Of a stretch of DNA of 16,434 nucleotides, positions 7,486 through 15,324 are shown piece by piece (positions within the stretch are counted from its first letter, which is position 1; each line of letters begins with the position of its first letter). Under the pieces are notes generated by a model. It was not told the DNA's origin, did no database searches, and worked only from the letters and a program-made list of their open reading frames with translations. The stretch comes from JAYZQT01 sp964412235 (lineage in GTDB: Bacteria > Pseudomonadota > Alphaproteobacteria > MPNO01 > UBA830). Made by a program: the position numbers and the translations under genes. The stretch is from the NCBI GenBank assembly GCA_964412235.1, contig CAYPNT010000066.1, forward strand, positions 1 to 16,434, in the 5' to 3' direction.

Positions 7486-7699
7486 AAAAAAAGTCTATCA
7501 ATGCATTTAGAGTTTTTCACTGCCGTCCATCAAACTGGGAAACTATGGGAGGTTTTTTTATAACCCGTCGAATAAATCTAACATACGTGTACAGCATTTT
7601 TAAATTAGGTCTTCCGTAACAAGAAGAACAATCTGGCAGATGGCTCGGTCCCGACCCCTAATCCCATAAAAATAATTTTTGGAGGACAGAATTTCTTCT

Positions 7700-7839
7700 C
7701 CATAAAAGTCCTTTGTATCCAACCTGGAGCCACATTTGCTTCACTAAAGACATCCAAATCTCCTTTTGACCGAAAAGTAGATTATGGTTTGGTAAATCGT
7801 TTGTTGCATTTTTTGAGCGGCGCCCATAAAAACCCTTTG
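7700..7839 (+). repeat. Pair of 16-base imperfect direct repeats upstream of serC
   Basis: CCATAAAAGTCCTTTG at 7700-7715 and CCATAAAAACCCTTTG at 7824-7839 agree at 14 of 16 positions and are 124 bases apart. A third partial copy, CCATAAAAA, starts at 7664. They may be regulator half-sites or remnants of a local duplication; the sequence does not decide. Confidence 0.45.
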
Positions 7840-7844
7840 GGCCA

Positions 7845-7883
7845 CGATCCCCCAACGGATCGCAGCTCTTCTGTGAGGAAGAG
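7845..7883 (+). ncRNA. Tandem hairpin cis-regulatory leader of serC (candidate serC RNA motif)
   Basis: Two hairpins lie three bases apart just before the serC start. Hairpin one pairs CGATCC (7845-7850) with GGATCG (7857-7862) around CCCAAC. Hairpin two pairs CTCTTC (7866-7871) with GAAGAG (7878-7883) around TGTGAG. Each has a perfect six-base-pair stem and a six-base loop. The serC Shine-Dalgarno candidates GAGG (7875-7878) and GAGGG (7881-7885) lie in the loop and 3' arm of hairpin two, so folding would limit ribosome access. A conserved 'serC RNA' motif is described upstream of serC-serA operons in alphaproteobacteria; position and gene context fit, but I cannot confirm a match to its consensus from memory. 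Confidence 0.5.
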
Positions 7884-7888
7884 GGACA

Positions 7889-9061
7889 ATGTTTGAAAAA
7901 GTCATTAAACCGGTAAGGCGACCGCAGAATCCTTGTTTTTCTTCTGGGCCTTGTGCAAAACGACCTGGTTGGACAAAGGATGTTATACAGAATGCGCTAA
8001 TAGGTCGGTCACACAGGTCCCGGCCGAGTAAAGAAAGATTGAATAGCGTCATAAATAAGACTCGTGACGTTCTAGGAATCCCAGGGTCCCATCGTCTTGG
8101 AATAGTTCCGGCGTCGGATACCGGCGCAGTGGAGATGGCGTTGTGGTCAATGATAGGTGCGCGTGGTGTGGATATTTTCGCGTGGGAAAGTTTTGGTAAC
8201 GCATGGGTGGATGACGTTGTCAATCAACTGAAGATAGATGATATCCGAGTTTTTCAAACAAACTATGGAAAGCTTCCCAATTTTGGAAATTGGGATCCCA
8301 TGCGCGATGCTATTTTTACCTGGAATGGTACCACGTCGGGTGTACGGGTTCCTAACGCCTTGTGGATTCCTGAGGACCGCTCAGGACTGACAATTTGTGA
8401 TGCTACGTCGGCCGTCTTTGCTGTAGATATCCCATGGTCGAAACTGGATGTGGTAACGTGGTCTTGGCAAAAGGTTATGGGCGGTGAAGGGGCACACGGT
8501 ATGATTGCCCTATCGCCCAGCGCCGTTGAACGGCTTGAAAATTATCAGCCAACTTGGACTATACCTAAAATATTCCGGTTAACAAAAAATGGTAAATTAA
8601 TTGAAGGCATCTTCCGAGGTGAGACTATTAATACACCGTCGATGATTTGTGTTGAGGATGCTCTTGATAGTTTGGCGTGGGCCGAAAGGATGGGTGGAAT
8701 ACAAATGTTAATTGCTCGAAGTGAAAATAACCTTGTCGCTATCGAAAATTGGGTTGCAAACACGGATTGGGTTGATTTTCTGGTACCTAATAAGCGAGAA
8801 AGGTCAACAACTTCTGTGTGTCTTTCTATAATTGACCCATGGTTCCAGGCACTTGATAAAGAAACACAATTGGCCATTCCTTTAAACATAGAGGCCTTAC
8901 TTGATTCCGAGGGGGCTGCTTACGACATTAATGCATACCGAGATGCACCACCCGGATTAAGAATTTGGGGTGGTTCGACGGTCGAAAGCTCGGACCTTGA
9001 GGCTCTTTTTCCGTGGCTCGATTGGGCGTACTCGACCATTAAGCACGAAATATCTGGATAA
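7889..9061 (+). CDS. serC: Phosphoserine aminotransferase
   Basis: PLP-dependent transaminase that makes 3-phosphoserine from 3-phosphohydroxypyruvate and glutamate, the second step of serine synthesis; it may also serve pyridoxine synthesis. The 390-residue protein is of the class V fold and of the alphaproteobacterial/archaeal subtype. FSSGPCAKRPGW (17-28) is the N-terminal signature, PASDTGAVEMALWS (74-87) the phosphate-binding region, D171 in CDATSA should contact the PLP ring nitrogen, and K195 in SWQKVMGGEGAHG is the Schiff-base lysine. GLRIWGG near the C-terminus is typical. The ATG follows the hairpin leader with GAGGG three bases before it. serA starts four bases after the stop; the pair is an operon, with translational coupling likely. 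Confidence 0.95.
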   Translation: MFEKVIKPVRRPQNPCFSSGPCAKRPGWTKDVIQNALIGRSHRSRPSKERLNSVINKTRDVLGIPGSHRLGIVPASDTGAVEMALWSMIGARGVDIFAWESFGNAWVDDVVNQLKIDDIRVFQTNYGKLPNFGNWDPMRDAIFTWNGTTSGVRVPNALWIPEDRSGLTICDATSAVFAVDIPWSKLDVVTWSWQKVMGGEGAHGMIALSPSAVERLENYQPTWTIPKIFRLTKNGKLIEGIFRGETINTPSMICVEDALDSLAWAERMGGIQMLIARSENNLVAIENWVANTDWVDFLVPNKRERSTTSVCLSIIDPWFQALDKETQLAIPLNIEALLDSEGAAYDINAYRDAPPGLRIWGGSTVESSDLEALFPWLDWAYSTIKHEISG

Positions 9062-9065
9062 GTTT

Positions 9066-10655
9066 ATGACACCAAAAAGGCCTAAAGTTTTAATAAGCGA
9101 TCGTCTAAGCTCGTATGCAATAGACGTGTTTCGGGAGCGTGGAATCGAGGCTGACATCATGGTTGGCATGAGCCCTGAGGAGCTGATCGAGAAAATTTCT
9201 AAGTATGACGGTTTGGCGGTTCGTTCGGCAACGACAGTTAACGCCAAGGTGCTGGGTGCTGCGACTAATCTGAAAGTAATCGGTCGAGCTGGTATTGGTG
9301 TCGACAATATTGATGTTGATGGGGCTTCCAGTCAAGGAATAGTAGTGATGAATGCTCCGTTTGGGAATTCAATCACAACTGCCGAACATGCAATAGCAAT
9401 GATGTTCTCTCTTGCGCGAAAAATACCAATTGCAAATCAGTCTACCCATTCCGGTAAGTGGGAAAAATCTAGGTTTATGGGTATGGAACTTACTGGGAAA
9501 ACACTCGGTATTATAGGTTGCGGCAATATTGGGTCTATAGTTGCTGCCCGGGCGCTGGGTTTGAAAATGAAAGTGCTCGCCTCTGATCCTTTTCTGACGT
9601 CAGATCACGCAGCTGAGATTGGTGTTGAAAAAGTTGAACTCGATATACTATTTGCTCGGGCAGATATCATCTCACTTCATACACCACTGACGGAATCTAC
9701 ATCCGGTATACTTAACGAGGCCAATTTTAAAAAGATGCGCGAGGGCGTGCTCGTGATCAATTGTGCGCGCGGTGAACTTGTGGTTGAAGCGGATATGAAG
9801 GATGCAATAGAGACGGGTAAAGTGGGAGGTTTTGCCGTTGATGTGTTTCCTCAAGAACCACCTACGGGATACTCTCTCTTCGGGTTAGAACAAGTCATTG
9901 CGACGCCGCACCTTGGGGCTTCTACCACTGAAGCCCAGGAAAAGGTGTCTGTACAGATAGCAGAGCAAATGTCTGATTATTTGAATTCTGGGGCCATAGT
10001 AAATGCCTTAAATACGCCTTCTGTAACGGCGGAGGATGCGCCGCGGTTGAGGCCGTATATGTCGTTAGCAAAACAAATAGGTAGCCTCGCCGGACAGGTT
10101 ATTCAATCAGGCGTATCTTCGATCACGATAGAATATGAGGGGCACGCCGCGGAGTTAAATACCCGTCCACTTTCTGCAGCGTTGCTAGAAGGGCTCCTTG
10201 CACCACTGCTAAGTGGCGTTAACATGATCAATGCTCCAATTCTGGCAAGAGACAGAGGTATCGAGGTTTCTGAGGTAAGGCATGAGCGATACGGCGAGTA
10301 TCAGACATTAATTCGTCTAGCGATTACTACTGAAAATCAGACCCGAACTGTAGCTGGGACCCTTTTCGGCGAAGACAAGCCTCGTATTACTGAGATTAAT
10401 GGAATTAAACTCGAAGCCGAATTGGGGCAGGATATGCTCTATATTGTTAATAAAGACCGCCCTGGTTTTATCGGACGTCTTGGCACTGCACTCGGGGACG
10501 CTGGGGTTAATATCGCTACGTTCCAGCTCGGCCGTGTAAGTCCGGGAAGTCATGCGTTAGCATTGATCCAGGTAGATGGAGACCTGTCGGAACCGTTGTT
10601 AAATCATCTTAGAGGGTTACCAGATGTCGTTCAGGCTAAAGGATTATCATTTTAA
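9066..10655 (+). CDS. serA: D-3-phosphoglycerate dehydrogenase (long, ACT-domain form)
   Basis: Oxidises 3-phosphoglycerate to 3-phosphohydroxypyruvate with NAD, the entry step of serine synthesis. I chose the ATG at 9066; an upstream extension of the frame to 8970 would overlap the serC end and lacks family sequence. This gives 529 residues, the usual length of the long form. GRAGIGVDNID (73-83), the NAD-binding GCGNIG (151-156), NCARGELV with R235 (232-239), the acid E264 and H282 in TPHLGAST (280-287) mark the catalytic core. An intervening allosteric substrate-binding domain (about 320-450) precedes a C-terminal ACT domain (about 457-529, DRPGFIGRLGTALGDAGVNI), normally the site of feedback inhibition by serine. 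Ribosome binding probably uses GGATAAG, overlapping the serC stop. The gene is intact. Confidence 0.96.
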   Translation: MTPKRPKVLISDRLSSYAIDVFRERGIEADIMVGMSPEELIEKISKYDGLAVRSATTVNAKVLGAATNLKVIGRAGIGVDNIDVDGASSQGIVVMNAPFGNSITTAEHAIAMMFSLARKIPIANQSTHSGKWEKSRFMGMELTGKTLGIIGCGNIGSIVAARALGLKMKVLASDPFLTSDHAAEIGVEKVELDILFARADIISLHTPLTESTSGILNEANFKKMREGVLVINCARGELVVEADMKDAIETGKVGGFAVDVFPQEPPTGYSLFGLEQVIATPHLGASTTEAQEKVSVQIAEQMSDYLNSGAIVNALNTPSVTAEDAPRLRPYMSLAKQIGSLAGQVIQSGVSSITIEYEGHAAELNTRPLSAALLEGLLAPLLSGVNMINAPILARDRGIEVSEVRHERYGEYQTLIRLAITTENQTRTVAGTLFGEDKPRITEINGIKLEAELGQDMLYIVNKDRPGFIGRLGTALGDAGVNIATFQLGRVSPGSHALALIQVDGDLSEPLLNHLRGLPDVVQAKGLSF

Positions 10656-10786
10656 TATTTTTTAAATACCAAGGGGCAGAGTCAAATTCCTAATCACGGG
10701 ATTATGCTGTGTTCCTATAAACATAATGTTCGTTTGTCATGCAGCCATAAAGACATTAGGAAGGCAGTTCACAGGGTTCGATTAAA

Positions 10787-11968
10787 ATGTCAAAAAAACA
10801 GAACAAAGCTCTGCTCCCAGCAGGTTTGAGAGATATCTTGCCCCCAGAAGCTGAACGGGAGGCAAAAATTCGTGAAGCCCTCGCGGACACTTTTTCAACC
10901 CATGGGTACGAGCGCGTTAAGCCACCCCTAATTGAATTTGAGGAAGGTTTGATAAGTGGTGCTGGCGCCGCGATGTCCGGCGACACCTTTCGACTCATGG
11001 ATCCTATTTCCCAGCATATGATGGGGATAAGGGCTGATATGACGACCCAGGTCGCGAGAATAGCAATGACGCGACTGCAAGGTACACCGCGGCCATTGCG
11101 TTTAAGTTATACCGGAGAGGTGCTGAGGGTGCGCGGAACACAACTGCGCCCCGAGAGGCAGTTTGCGCAAGTCGGTGCCGAATTAATAGGATCGGACAGC
11201 GCGGCTGCTGACGTTGAGATAATCGGAATTGCAATAGAGTCTCTGCGTGATATCGGGGTACCAAAGCTTTCTGTCGATCTAACAATTCCTTCCCTAATAC
11301 CAGCCCTTTTAGGGGAAACAGATAGTTTTGGTGATGATCAATCGCCGTTGCGAGATGCCCTCGATAGGAAAGATGCGAGCTCTGTTAAACTGTTAGGTAA
11401 GGAATATGGGGATGTTCTATGCCATCTTATTAACAGTACTGGCTTGGCTAAAGATGCATTGAATAAGTTGTGTGAGCTGACGCTACCGCCGAATGCGGCG
11501 AGCGAACTAGACCGGTTAAAAGCGGTAGTCCAAGGTATTACTGATCACGTTCCTCAGTTGAAAGTCACTATCGATCCCGTCGAAAATCGTGGTTTTGAAT
11601 ATCACACAGGTGTTGGATATACACTTTTCTCGCTCGGGGAACGCGGCGAAATTGGTTCGGGCGGACGCTATCTTGCGAAGGTTGAAGAAACAAATGCCGA
11701 AAAATACGATACAGAGCCAGCAACCGGTTTTACCTTGTACGTAGACACAATACTTAGAGTTCTGCCTGATCTTACCCGGGCTCGGCGCATATTTATTCCG
11801 AGCGGAACGGAAATTGACGAATTGCGAGATCTACGATGGGATGGCTGGATTACTGTCGGTGAGCTTGATCCAACTAATGATAAGGAAGCTGAAGCACAGC
11901 GGCTTAATTGTACACACATTTTTAAAGACGGAAAGCCTGTACCTGTAGTTAAGGGTTTAAGCTCATGA
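10787..11968 (+). CDS. hisZ: ATP phosphoribosyltransferase regulatory subunit
   Basis: HisZ is a catalytically inactive histidyl-tRNA synthetase relative that joins short-form HisG to form an active, histidine-inhibited ATP phosphoribosyltransferase, the first step of histidine synthesis. The 393-residue protein keeps the class II synthetase core: LLPAGLRDILPPEAE (9-23), motif 2 around RPLRLSYTGEVLRVRG followed by RQFAQVGAELIG, and the HisRS-derived RGFEYHTGVGYTLF with GSGGRY behind it. It lacks the anticodon-binding domain and is followed only by a short C-terminal tail, which separates it from HisS. Ribosome site AGGG (10773-10776) is ten bases from the ATG. Its end overlaps the purA start by four bases. 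hisG is not in view; HisZ implies the genome has the short HisG. Confidence 0.92.
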   Translation: MSKKQNKALLPAGLRDILPPEAEREAKIREALADTFSTHGYERVKPPLIEFEEGLISGAGAAMSGDTFRLMDPISQHMMGIRADMTTQVARIAMTRLQGTPRPLRLSYTGEVLRVRGTQLRPERQFAQVGAELIGSDSAAADVEIIGIAIESLRDIGVPKLSVDLTIPSLIPALLGETDSFGDDQSPLRDALDRKDASSVKLLGKEYGDVLCHLINSTGLAKDALNKLCELTLPPNAASELDRLKAVVQGITDHVPQLKVTIDPVENRGFEYHTGVGYTLFSLGERGEIGSGGRYLAKVEETNAEKYDTEPATGFTLYVDTILRVLPDLTRARRIFIPSGTEIDELRDLRWDGWITVGELDPTNDKEAEAQRLNCTHIFKDGKPVPVVKGLSS

Positions 11969-13254
11969 CAAATGTCGCTGTTGTCGGTTCACAATGGGGT
12001 GATGAGGGAAAGGGAAAAATTGTCGACTGGCTGTCAGAAAGAGCAGACGTGGTGGTTCGTTTTCAGGGTGGACATAACGCGGGGCATACGCTTGTCGTTG
12101 ATGGGGAAGTCTACAAACTTAGCCTGCTTCCTTCTGGCGTAGTACGCGGCAAACTTTCAATAATTGGCAATGGTGTGGTTGTTGATCCGTGGGCGCTGTT
12201 GTCGGAAATCGATGGGTTGCGTGAACAGGGGGTAACGGTTACGCCAGACACCCTTCAGATTGCCGAGAACACATCGCTTATTCTCCCGCTGCATGGTTCT
12301 TTAGACCGAGCCAGGGAAGCCGCGCGGGGCCAAGGAAAGATTGGGACGACGGGCCGTGGAATCGGGCCCGCATACGAGGACAAGGTTGCTAGGCGCGCGG
12401 TGCGAATATGCGATCTTTTTGATGAAGGTAGTCTTACTCAGAGGGTAGAAACCTTATTAAGTCATCACAATGCTTTACTTCGTGGTCTTGATGCCAAAGA
12501 AATTGAGCAGGAAGAGGTAATAAATTCGCTCCTACAAATTGCGCCACAAATACTCCAATACGCGTGTCCTGTATGGCAGACACTCAACGGCGCACACCGT
12601 AGCGGCAAGCGAATACTGTTTGAAGGTGCTCAAGGTTTTATGTTGGACGTTGACCATGGTACTTATCCTTATGTCACGTCCTCCAACACTCTTGCAGGTC
12701 AATTAGCCGCTGGAAGCGGTATTTCCATTCGTGCATTGGGGTACGTTCTGGGCATCACGAAAGCATATACTACACGTGTAGGCTCTGGCCCATTCCCGAC
12801 CGAGCAAGAGAACAAACTCGGGAAATTATTAGGAGAGCGTGGAAACGAATTTGGGACTGTGACGGGGCGGCAAAGGCGGTGCGGGTGGTTTGATGCTGTT
12901 CTTGTACGCCAGGCGGCGATCATTGGGGGTATAGATGGAATAGCGTTAACCAAGCTCGACGTATTGGATGGAATCGGCGAACTTAAAGTGTGTGTTGGCT
13001 ATGACGCCGACGGCGCCGACTACGATTATCTTGCCCCGAACCATAAAATACAAAATAGTTTAAAGCCGAAATACGAAACTTTGGAGGGGTGGGATACAAG
13101 CACCCGAGGTGCGCGTAGTTGGGCGGAGTTGCCTGCGGCAGCCGTTAAATATGTACGCAGGATTGAGGAATTGATTGGAGTGCCCGTAGCACTACTTTCA
13201 ACTAGCCCAGAACGCGACGATACAATTCTAGTGCGGGATCCGTTTGCGGGTTAA
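11965..13254 (+). CDS. purA: Adenylosuccinate synthetase
   Basis: Joins IMP and aspartate with GTP hydrolysis to make adenylosuccinate, the first committed step from IMP to AMP. The 429-residue protein is normal length. The GTP-binding loop and catalytic base lie in GSQWGDEGKGKIVD (8-21, with D13), GGHNAGHT (35-42) carries the catalytic H41, KIGTTGRGIGPAYEDKVAR forms the IMP site, and QGFMLDVDHGTYPYVTSSN, TTRVGSGPFPTE, TGRQRRCGWFD and LTKLDVLD follow in family order. STSPERDDTI at the C-terminus is also typical. The start ATG shares the four bases ATGA with the hisZ stop, so translation is coupled. It ends 33 bases before the convergent rpoH stop, with no clear terminator between. Confidence 0.97.
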   Translation: MTNVAVVGSQWGDEGKGKIVDWLSERADVVVRFQGGHNAGHTLVVDGEVYKLSLLPSGVVRGKLSIIGNGVVVDPWALLSEIDGLREQGVTVTPDTLQIAENTSLILPLHGSLDRAREAARGQGKIGTTGRGIGPAYEDKVARRAVRICDLFDEGSLTQRVETLLSHHNALLRGLDAKEIEQEEVINSLLQIAPQILQYACPVWQTLNGAHRSGKRILFEGAQGFMLDVDHGTYPYVTSSNTLAGQLAAGSGISIRALGYVLGITKAYTTRVGSGPFPTEQENKLGKLLGERGNEFGTVTGRQRRCGWFDAVLVRQAAIIGGIDGIALTKLDVLDGIGELKVCVGYDADGADYDYLAPNHKIQNSLKPKYETLEGWDTSTRGARSWAELPAAAVKYVRRIEELIGVPVALLSTSPERDDTILVRDPFAG

Positions 13255-13287
13255 TGTATAGAATAGTCTTTTGAAAATTAATAATTG

Positions 13288-14169
13288 TTACTTATTCTGC
13301 TGTTTGGTTTCCGATGTCATCTCGTTCTGGAGTTTTTCGAACGCGCGTACCTCTATCTGTCGGACCCTCTCCCTCGAAATTCCATATTCCTTGCTAAGAT
13401 CTTCTAGCGTTTTTGGGTTATCTTGTAGACGGCGTTCTAAAATAATATTTCGTTCTCTTTCATTCAGAACCCGCATTGCGTCGACTAGAATTTTATGCCG
13501 CTGATCGCTCTCTTCCTTGTTACCTAAAAGCGTTTCCTGGTCATCAGCTTCATCGATAAGCCAATCCTGCCATTCTTCATCTGCATCAGCCCGTATCGGT
13601 ACGTTTAACGACGCATCTGGGCCCAACATGCGACGGTTCATATTTATTACTTCATCTTCGTTAACCTGTAATGTTGTCGATATTTTGTTTAGATTTTCTG
13701 GATTTAAATCACCTTCCTCAAAGGCTTTTATTTCTCCTTTTAATCTTCTGAGGTTAAAGAACAATTTTTTTTGTGCTGCCGTGGTCCCTATTTTTACGAG
13801 TGACCAGGAGCGGAGTATGTACTCTTGTATTGATGCTCTTATCCACCACATAGCGTATGTAGCCAACCGAAACCCTTTCTCGGGTTCAAACCGCTTCACT
13901 GCTTGCATTAGACCAACGTTACCCTCTGAAATAATTTCGCCGAGTGGCAGGCCATATCCCCGATAACCCATGGCTATTTTTGCAACTAGACGAAGGTGAC
14001 TGGAGACGAGTTGTGCGGCTGCGTCTTGGTCCTCGTGCTCCTTCCAACGTTTGGCCAACATGTATTCCTCTTCAGGTTCTAAAAGAGGAAACTTACGGAT
14101 TTCTTGCAAATAGCGAGATAAGTTACTGTCCGGGTTTAGATCGCGTACTGTGGGTAGGTTGCTATTCAT
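13288..14169 (-). CDS. rpoH: Heat-shock sigma factor sigma-32
   Basis: RpoH directs RNA polymerase to heat-shock and protein-quality promoters. The 293-residue protein is typical for alphaproteobacteria. Region 1.2 is near 18-35, region 2 spans HLRLVAKIAMGYRGYGLPLGEIISEGNVGLMQAVKRFEPEKG then ATYAMWWIRASIQEYILRSWSLVKIGTT (103-130), and the diagnostic RpoH box QKKLFFNLR is at 133-141, which is used for chaperone-linked turnover by FtsH and core binding. Region 4.2 has YGISRERVRQIEVRAFEKLQ. It is clearly the canonical member beside the diverged paralogue at 3775-4587. It lies 117 bases downstream of rluD in the same direction; a stem-loop lies in its upstream region. The ribosome binding site is weak, which could fit translational control. 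Confidence 0.96.
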   Translation of the reverse strand: MNSNLPTVRDLNPDSNLSRYLQEIRKFPLLEPEEEYMLAKRWKEHEDQDAAAQLVSSHLRLVAKIAMGYRGYGLPLGEIISEGNVGLMQAVKRFEPEKGFRLATYAMWWIRASIQEYILRSWSLVKIGTTAAQKKLFFNLRRLKGEIKAFEEGDLNPENLNKISTTLQVNEDEVINMNRRMLGPDASLNVPIRADADEEWQDWLIDEADDQETLLGNKEESDQRHKILVDAMRVLNERERNIILERRLQDNPKTLEDLSKEYGISRERVRQIEVRAFEKLQNEMTSETKQQNK

Positions 14170-14191
14170 ATTCTATCTAACCTGTTCCAAT

Positions 14192-14215
14192 CATCGTGGG
14201 TTTTAGCCCATGATA
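14192..14215 (-). promoter_or_regulatory. Stem-loop in the rpoH 5' leader
   Basis: On the rpoH strand TGGG pairs with CCCA around CTAAAA; after one A-C mismatch the stem continues for three pairs and one G-U. The structure ends 22 bases before the rpoH ATG. The small, mismatch-bearing stem could melt with temperature, as in known rpoH or ROSE-type thermometers, but it does not cover the start codon. It could also be a remnant terminator for rluD, although no T-run follows. Confidence 0.3.
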
Positions 14216-14227
14216 GAGAAAACTTCA

Positions 14228-14244
14228 TCATTTTCGTCATTTTC
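14228..14244 (-). repeat. Tandem 9-base-spaced repeat upstream of rpoH
   Basis: TCATTTTC occurs at 14228-14235 and again at 14237-14244 (GAAAATGA twice on the rpoH strand). It lies between rluD and rpoH, where the rpoH promoter is expected. A TTGACT that could serve as a -35 box is nearby upstream on the rpoH strand, but no good -10 follows at the right spacing. Significance unknown. Confidence 0.3.
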
Positions 14245-14286
14245 AACCAAAATAAGTCAACATCCAATAGATAGTTATAGGGCACC

Positions 14287-15303
14287 TCAATTTCCAGCTC
14301 CATCAAGAAAATCGCAGATTTCTAGCAACTCTGACGGTAGATCTGACTCGAACTGATGCTCGATGCCAGTCACGGGGTGCATAAACCCGAGGCGGAAGGC
14401 ATGCAGTGATTGGCGACCAAGAGCTGTTACCGCGGTATGGGCGTCCCCCCCCAAACTTTCTTTTCGTGCACGGGTTGTCCCTCCGCCGTAAACTACATCA
14501 CCGATTATGGGATGGCCTATATGGGCTAAGTGTACCCTAATCTGATGTGTGCGGCCTGTTTCCAATTGACATTTTACCATACAGGCAGCGTTTGCACTGA
14601 AAATACGTTCAACTCTATATTTTGTTCTCGCTTCTCTTCCACCTGTATTTCGCACAGACATTTTTTTCCGATTATGGGGACTTCTGCCTATATTCGCATC
14701 GATCAAATTGCTTTTTTTCTTTGGTACACCCCACACCAAAGCGATGTACGCACGTTGTACACTTCTTTCTGAAAATTGAGTGACTAAACTTTGATGGGCC
14801 CGGCTTGTTTTAGCTCCTACCAACAACCCACTTGTGTCTTTATCGAGCCGATGAACAATACCTGGACGGCGGACACCGCCTATTCCCTTCAGGCTTTCGC
14901 CACAATGGGCGATCAGGGCATTTACTAAGGTACCAGTTCGATTTCCCGGAGCTGGATGGACAACCAAGCCTGCGGGTTTATCGATTACGATAAGCTCTTC
15001 GTCCTCAAAGACGATGTTTAGCGGAATGTTTTCGCCTATAAGCTCGAGGTCGGCTACTTCGGGTATTCCAAGAATAAAATTTTCACCCAATTTGACCCTG
15101 TAGGAGGGCTCTACTATCGTTCTTTGGATAGAATCGTTTACTGCCAGGTATCCTTGCTCGATGAGACGCTTTATGAAAGTCCGTGATCGATCCGGAATGC
15201 AGTTAGTAATAAGCCGATCGATCCGTTGGCCCTCTCCTCCGGGTGGCACCGACACGGTGAGACGCCGAACCGAAGTTTTTTTTATTGGAACTTCTTTGTT
15301 CAT
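14287..15303 (-). CDS. rluD: Ribosomal large subunit pseudouridine synthase D-type
   Basis: RluA-family enzyme that converts uridines to pseudouridine; RluD modifies helix 69 of 23S rRNA (positions 1911, 1915 and 1917 in E. coli) and is needed for normal 50S maturation. The 338-residue protein has an N-terminal S4 RNA-binding domain (about 24-78, GQRIDRLITNCIPDRSRTFIKRLIEQGYLAVND), then the catalytic domain with VIDKPAGLVVHPAPGN (106-121) and the signature HRLDKDTSGLLV (151-162), whose D154 is the catalytic aspartate. ETGRTHQIRVHLAHIGHPIIGD (248-269) completes the active site. S4 plus long N-terminus favours RluD over RluA or RluC. No clear ribosome binding site precedes the ATG, which is only 21 bases from the start of the divergent small gene. 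rluD before rpoH is a recurrent alphaproteobacterial order. Confidence 0.92.
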   Translation of the reverse strand: MNKEVPIKKTSVRRLTVSVPPGGEGQRIDRLITNCIPDRSRTFIKRLIEQGYLAVNDSIQRTIVEPSYRVKLGENFILGIPEVADLELIGENIPLNIVFEDEELIVIDKPAGLVVHPAPGNRTGTLVNALIAHCGESLKGIGGVRRPGIVHRLDKDTSGLLVGAKTSRAHQSLVTQFSERSVQRAYIALVWGVPKKKSNLIDANIGRSPHNRKKMSVRNTGGREARTKYRVERIFSANAACMVKCQLETGRTHQIRVHLAHIGHPIIGDVVYGGGTTRARKESLGGDAHTAVTALGRQSLHAFRLGFMHPVTGIEHQFESDLPSELLEICDFLDGAGN

Positions 15304-15324
15304 TCTAGAGCAAGGGCATAATTG

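Larger units (their letters stand above)
7486..7888 (+). other. 403-base gene-free region: regulator promoter side and serC leader
   Basis: No convincing gene is present on either strand; the few open frames are short, and the 9-codon ATG frame at 7640 shows no serine run of the kind expected in an attenuator peptide. The left third must hold the promoter of the two-component operon (reading left); the right part holds the serC upstream region (reading right). I see no strong -35/-10 pair. Structure is denser towards serC: a hairpin at 7681-7701 (GGAGGA with TTCTCC, one G-U), a near-repeat CCATAAAA..CCTTTG at 7700-7715 and 7824-7839, and two tandem hairpins at 7845-7883. Confidence 0.6.

Noticed and set aside
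7640..7669. Nine-codon ATG frame upstream of serC as an attenuator leader peptide
   Set aside because: It has no serine run, no clear ribosome site, and no terminator/antiterminator pair follows.
7744..8223. Long minus-strand open frame (159 codons) antisense to the serC start
   Set aside because: It covers conserved serC sequence in the other strand, has no recognisable domain and would erase the serC leader; a shadow frame.
8970..9065. Upstream extension of serA by 32 codons
   Set aside because: It overlaps the serC C-terminus out of frame; the ATG at 9066 gives the standard 529-residue enzyme.
10701..10727. ATTATG/CATAAT inverted repeat upstream of hisZ
   Set aside because: Only six AT-rich base pairs with a 15-base spacer; expected by chance in such sequence.
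13517..13966. 149-codon plus-strand frame antisense to rpoH
   Set aside because: Serine-rich reverse translation of a certain rpoH gene; no ribosome site or family resemblance.
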